This document shows, one piece after another, positions 4,857-7,085 of a stretch of 7,085 bases of DNA. Positions within the stretch are counted from its first letter, which is position 1. Each line of letters starts with the position of its first letter. The position numbers and the translations under genes are program-made. The notes beneath the pieces were generated by a model. It saw only the letters and a program-made list of their open reading frames with translations, was not told the DNA's origin and did not search any database. The stretch comes from JALHTV01 sp049510055 (GTDB lineage: Bacteria > Planctomycetota > Phycisphaerae > SM23-33): the NCBI GenBank assembly GCA_049510055.1, contig JBEKZI010000101.1, forward strand, positions 1 to 7,085, written 5' to 3'.

Positions 4857-7085
4857 TTACTTCGGCCCCTTTTTATTCTGCACGCGGTCCAGCGCGTCGG
4901 TAAGTTCTTGGCGCAGATCCGGCGCGCCAGGGTCCTGCTGGCCTTGCAGGGCCTCCAGCCCTTGACGGTAGTGCCGGACCGCCTCCCGGGGCCGGTGGGT
5001 CTGCTCGCAGATCTGTCCCAGACGGTAGTCCACGCGGGCGATAGAGGCCGGGGACGTATAAAGTTGTCGGGCGCGGGTCAGCGGGCCCTCGGCCGCGGCG
5101 TAGTCACCGGTTTCGGCCAGGATGCAGCCGTAGGTATACAGGAAGGTCGGGTTGTTGGGCTCCAGGTGTGCGGCCTTGGCCGCGTAGGGCGAGGCCTTGT
5201 CAATCGCGTTGAGCTTGTTGGCATACAGATAGGCCAGGTTGTTAAGGACGAGGGCATCGTTGGCGTCCGCCTTCAGGGCTGCCTGATAGGCCCGCTCGGC
5301 TTGGACGTATTGTCCCATGGAGGTGTAAGCCAGACCCAGTTCCCGGTTGGCGATGTCCTGGTCCGCCGGCTGCGTGGCTGCCGCCGCGGCGCGGGTGAAG
5401 CATTCGGCGGCCTTGGGAAAATTTCCGACCTTCGCGTAGAAGGTGCCCAGGATCGTTACGGCGGGGACATCCTGGGCCGGCAGACGGCGCGGAATGGCTT
5501 GGCGCAGAACCGCTATGCCTGCGTCCCTGTCGCCCATCCGCTCGTAAAGTCTGGCGATAGTCGCGGCGGTTGGGGGGTCTTTGAAAAGGGGTTGGGTCTT
5601 TGCCAGGGCCTGTTTCGCCTCGGCGGTCTTGCCCGCCGCCAGGTAGGCGTCGGCGAGTCCGGCGAGCGCTTCGACGTGGTTAGGGTCTTTCTGCAAGGCG
5701 CGGGCGTAGTCGTTCGCGGCCTCGGCAGGCTTATCCTGTTTCATCGCCAGATTGCCCTTGAGCGTCAGAACGTCGGCATCGGGGGGGGTAGCCGACAACA
5801 ACCTTGTCAGTTCCTGATCGGCCTGGAGGTATTGGTCCTTACGAAACATTACGAGGGCGATGTCGTAGCCGCTGGACCGGTATTGGATACTGGAATGAGC
5901 GATTTTTTGGGACGCTTGGAAATAGTTATTGGCCTGGTCGAGGTTTCCGGCGGCGAGGAAGGCGTTTCCCAGGCTGAAAGGCCCGCGCCAATTATTCGGT
6001 TGTTTGTCGACGACATCCTGCCAAAAGACGATTTCGCTTGCGTAAACCCTGTTGCGCTGGTGGGTCAGCCAGCCCAGCGTAACGGCCAGGGCGGCGACGG
6101 CCGCCGCGCCGCCGAGCAAGCCGGCGCAAGCAGGCGTGTCGGCGGCAGGCCCGTGGCGGCCAAGAATCACCAGCAATCTGTAGCCGCCCAGAACCGCTGC
6201 GCACACGACGGCGGCCAGGGGCAGATACATGCGGTGCTCGAAGACCGGATCAATGATCGGCACGAAGCTAGACGTCGGCGCCAGGATCAGGAAGAACCAC
6301 ACCCCGGCCATCGCCGCCGGCCGGCCCCGCCACAGCAACCAGATAGTCGCAGCCAGCATTGCACCCACCGCCAGGGCCGGCGGCAATATTCCGGCGACGG
6401 AATTCGCCCAGGGCCAATAATAGTCCCCCACCAGTGGCGATGGCCAAAAGACCAAGCGAAGGTAATACAGGATCACGCCGAATTCCGTCCCCGCGTATCC
6501 CCAGGGGGTGACGCCTTTGAGACCGAAGCCGGTCGTGTTGCTCCGCGGCCCCGACCACATCAATGCCGCCAGGATCAGCCACGTGGCCGCCAGGCCTGCG
6601 TAAAGAAACTTTCGGCGCGAGATGGCCTGCCGCCAGCCGCCGGCCAGGAACAGCCGGTCATACACCAGCACCGCCACCGGGGCAGTGGCCATCATCTCCT
6701 TGGTCGCCATGCCCGCCGCGCACGAGAGGATCGCCGCAGCCGTCCAGGTGGCCCGCGTGGCGCCGGGGCCAGCGGAGCGGATCGTGCAGTACAGGGTCAG
6801 CAGGTACATCAGCGAGGCCAGCGATTCGGCCCGCTGGATGATGTAGGTGACGGCTTGGACCTGTAGCGGGTGCAGCGCCCATAGCAGGGATATCGCCGTC
6901 GCCAGGGGCAGGGCCGCCCGGCCGAAGCGGCCGCGAAGCGCCGGGCTGGTCAGCGTTCGCCGCACGATGCCCATCAGCGTCAGCGCCGCCAGCAGGTGAA
7001 AAGCCAGGTTAAAGGCGTGATAGCTCCAGCGGTCGACAGTGCCGCCGATGGCGTAGTTGACGGCCAAGCTGAGGTTCACCAGCGG
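4857..7085 (-). CDS. Membrane GT-C/TMTC-like protein with C-terminal TPR repeats (5' end beyond the right edge)
   Basis: 742 residues are visible. The reading frame stays open to the right edge (PLVNLSLAVNYA), so the true start lies outside, and the GTG at 7079 is not the start. The N-terminal half (to about residue 340) has some 9-10 hydrophobic segments and motifs of the TMTC-like / DUF1736 family: RAESLASLMYLLTLY after HPLQVQAVTYIIQ, ATKEMMATAPVAVLVYD (KE...P...YD), ILYYLRLVFWPSPL and EHRMYLPLAAVV. The C-terminal half (about 365-715) carries around ten TPR units, such as ALAGLADAYLAAGKTAEA and RELGLAYTSMGQYVQAERAY, and ends in a basic tail (NKKGPK). Eukaryotic TMTC proteins are O-mannosyltransferases, so a polyprenyl-phosphate-sugar-dependent glycosyltransferase role is possible but inferred. 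The acidic first-loop motif of GT-C enzymes would lie upstream of the window. The TPR half probably binds protein partners. It is convergent with mnmE, with a 19-bp gap. Confidence 0.85.
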   Translation of the reverse strand, partial: PLVNLSLAVNYAIGGTVDRWSYHAFNLAFHLLAALTLMGIVRRTLTSPALRGRFGRAALPLATAISLLWALHPLQVQAVTYIIQRAESLASLMYLLTLYCTIRSAGPGATRATWTAAAILSCAAGMATKEMMATAPVAVLVYDRLFLAGGWRQAISRRKFLYAGLAATWLILAALMWSGPRSNTTGFGLKGVTPWGYAGTEFGVILYYLRLVFWPSPLVGDYYWPWANSVAGILPPALAVGAMLAATIWLLWRGRPAAMAGVWFFLILAPTSSFVPIIDPVFEHRMYLPLAAVVCAAVLGGYRLLVILGRHGPAADTPACAGLLGGAAAVAALAVTLGWLTHQRNRVYASEIVFWQDVVDKQPNNWRGPFSLGNAFLAAGNLDQANNYFQASQKIAHSSIQYRSSGYDIALVMFRKDQYLQADQELTRLLSATPPDADVLTLKGNLAMKQDKPAEAANDYARALQKDPNHVEALAGLADAYLAAGKTAEAKQALAKTQPLFKDPPTAATIARLYERMGDRDAGIAVLRQAIPRRLPAQDVPAVTILGTFYAKVGNFPKAAECFTRAAAAATQPADQDIANRELGLAYTSMGQYVQAERAYQAALKADANDALVLNNLAYLYANKLNAIDKASPYAAKAAHLEPNNPTFLYTYGCILAETGDYAAAEGPLTRARQLYTSPASIARVDYRLGQICEQTHRPREAVRHYRQGLEALQGQQDPGAPDLRQELTDALDRVQNKKGPK

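Noticed and set aside
4838..4880. Terminator between the convergent mnmE and TPR genes
   Set aside because: There is a short T run on the plus strand near 4869, but I could not find a convincing stem-loop before it on either strand.
4908..6866. 652-codon open frame on the plus strand, antisense to the TPR gene
   Set aside because: The translation lacks any domain and is compositionally biased. The minus strand encodes a well-supported membrane/TPR protein over the same span.
1..7085. CRISPR array, tRNA/rRNA genes, insertion sequences, or phage/defence genes
   Set aside because: No direct repeat arrays, inverted-repeat-bounded elements, transposase motifs or conserved RNA sequences were seen. 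Nearly all bases are in recognisable genes of uniform composition.

Overview
This GC-rich (visually about 65-70% GC) window is an ordinary, densely coding stretch of bacterial chromosome. The gene content fits a planctomycete, possibly of the class Phycisphaerae. The clues are a Gfo/Idh/MocA oxidoreductase of a kind abundant in Planctomycetota, a large membrane GT-C-like/TPR protein, and a divergent MnmE. This placement is an inference, because no rRNA or other phylogenetic marker is present.

Layout. Positions 1-1972 are transcribed leftward as one probable operon. The order of transcription is a COG1579 coiled-coil/zinc-ribbon protein, then an RNase HI family protein (start overlapping the previous stop as GTGA), then DNA primase DnaG, which runs off the left edge. 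A good sigma70-type promoter (TTGAAC, 17 bp, GATAAT) lies upstream of the first gene. Positions 2144-4837 are transcribed rightward: a Gfo/Idh/MocA family oxidoreductase, then 24 bp later mnmE, the tRNA wobble-uridine modification GTPase. The roughly 170-bp divergent region between the two units carries the promoters. Positions 4857-7085 hold a leftward gene, convergent with mnmE and cut off at its 5' end by the right edge. It encodes a multi-pass membrane protein with a TMTC/GT-C-like N-terminal half and about ten TPR repeats.

How the genes relate. The leftward operon is nucleic-acid housekeeping: lagging-strand priming by DnaG, RNA:DNA hybrid removal by RNase H, and a zinc-ribbon protein of unclear role. 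MnmE acts in tRNA modification, and its partner MnmG is not in the window. The oxidoreductase and the TPR protein cannot be tied to a specific pathway from this window.

I saw no mobile elements, CRISPR arrays, tRNA or rRNA genes, prophage or defence genes, and nothing that looks like a new multi-gene system. The most interesting point is the divergence of MnmE at positions normally conserved in its GTPase switch II and folate-binding motifs.
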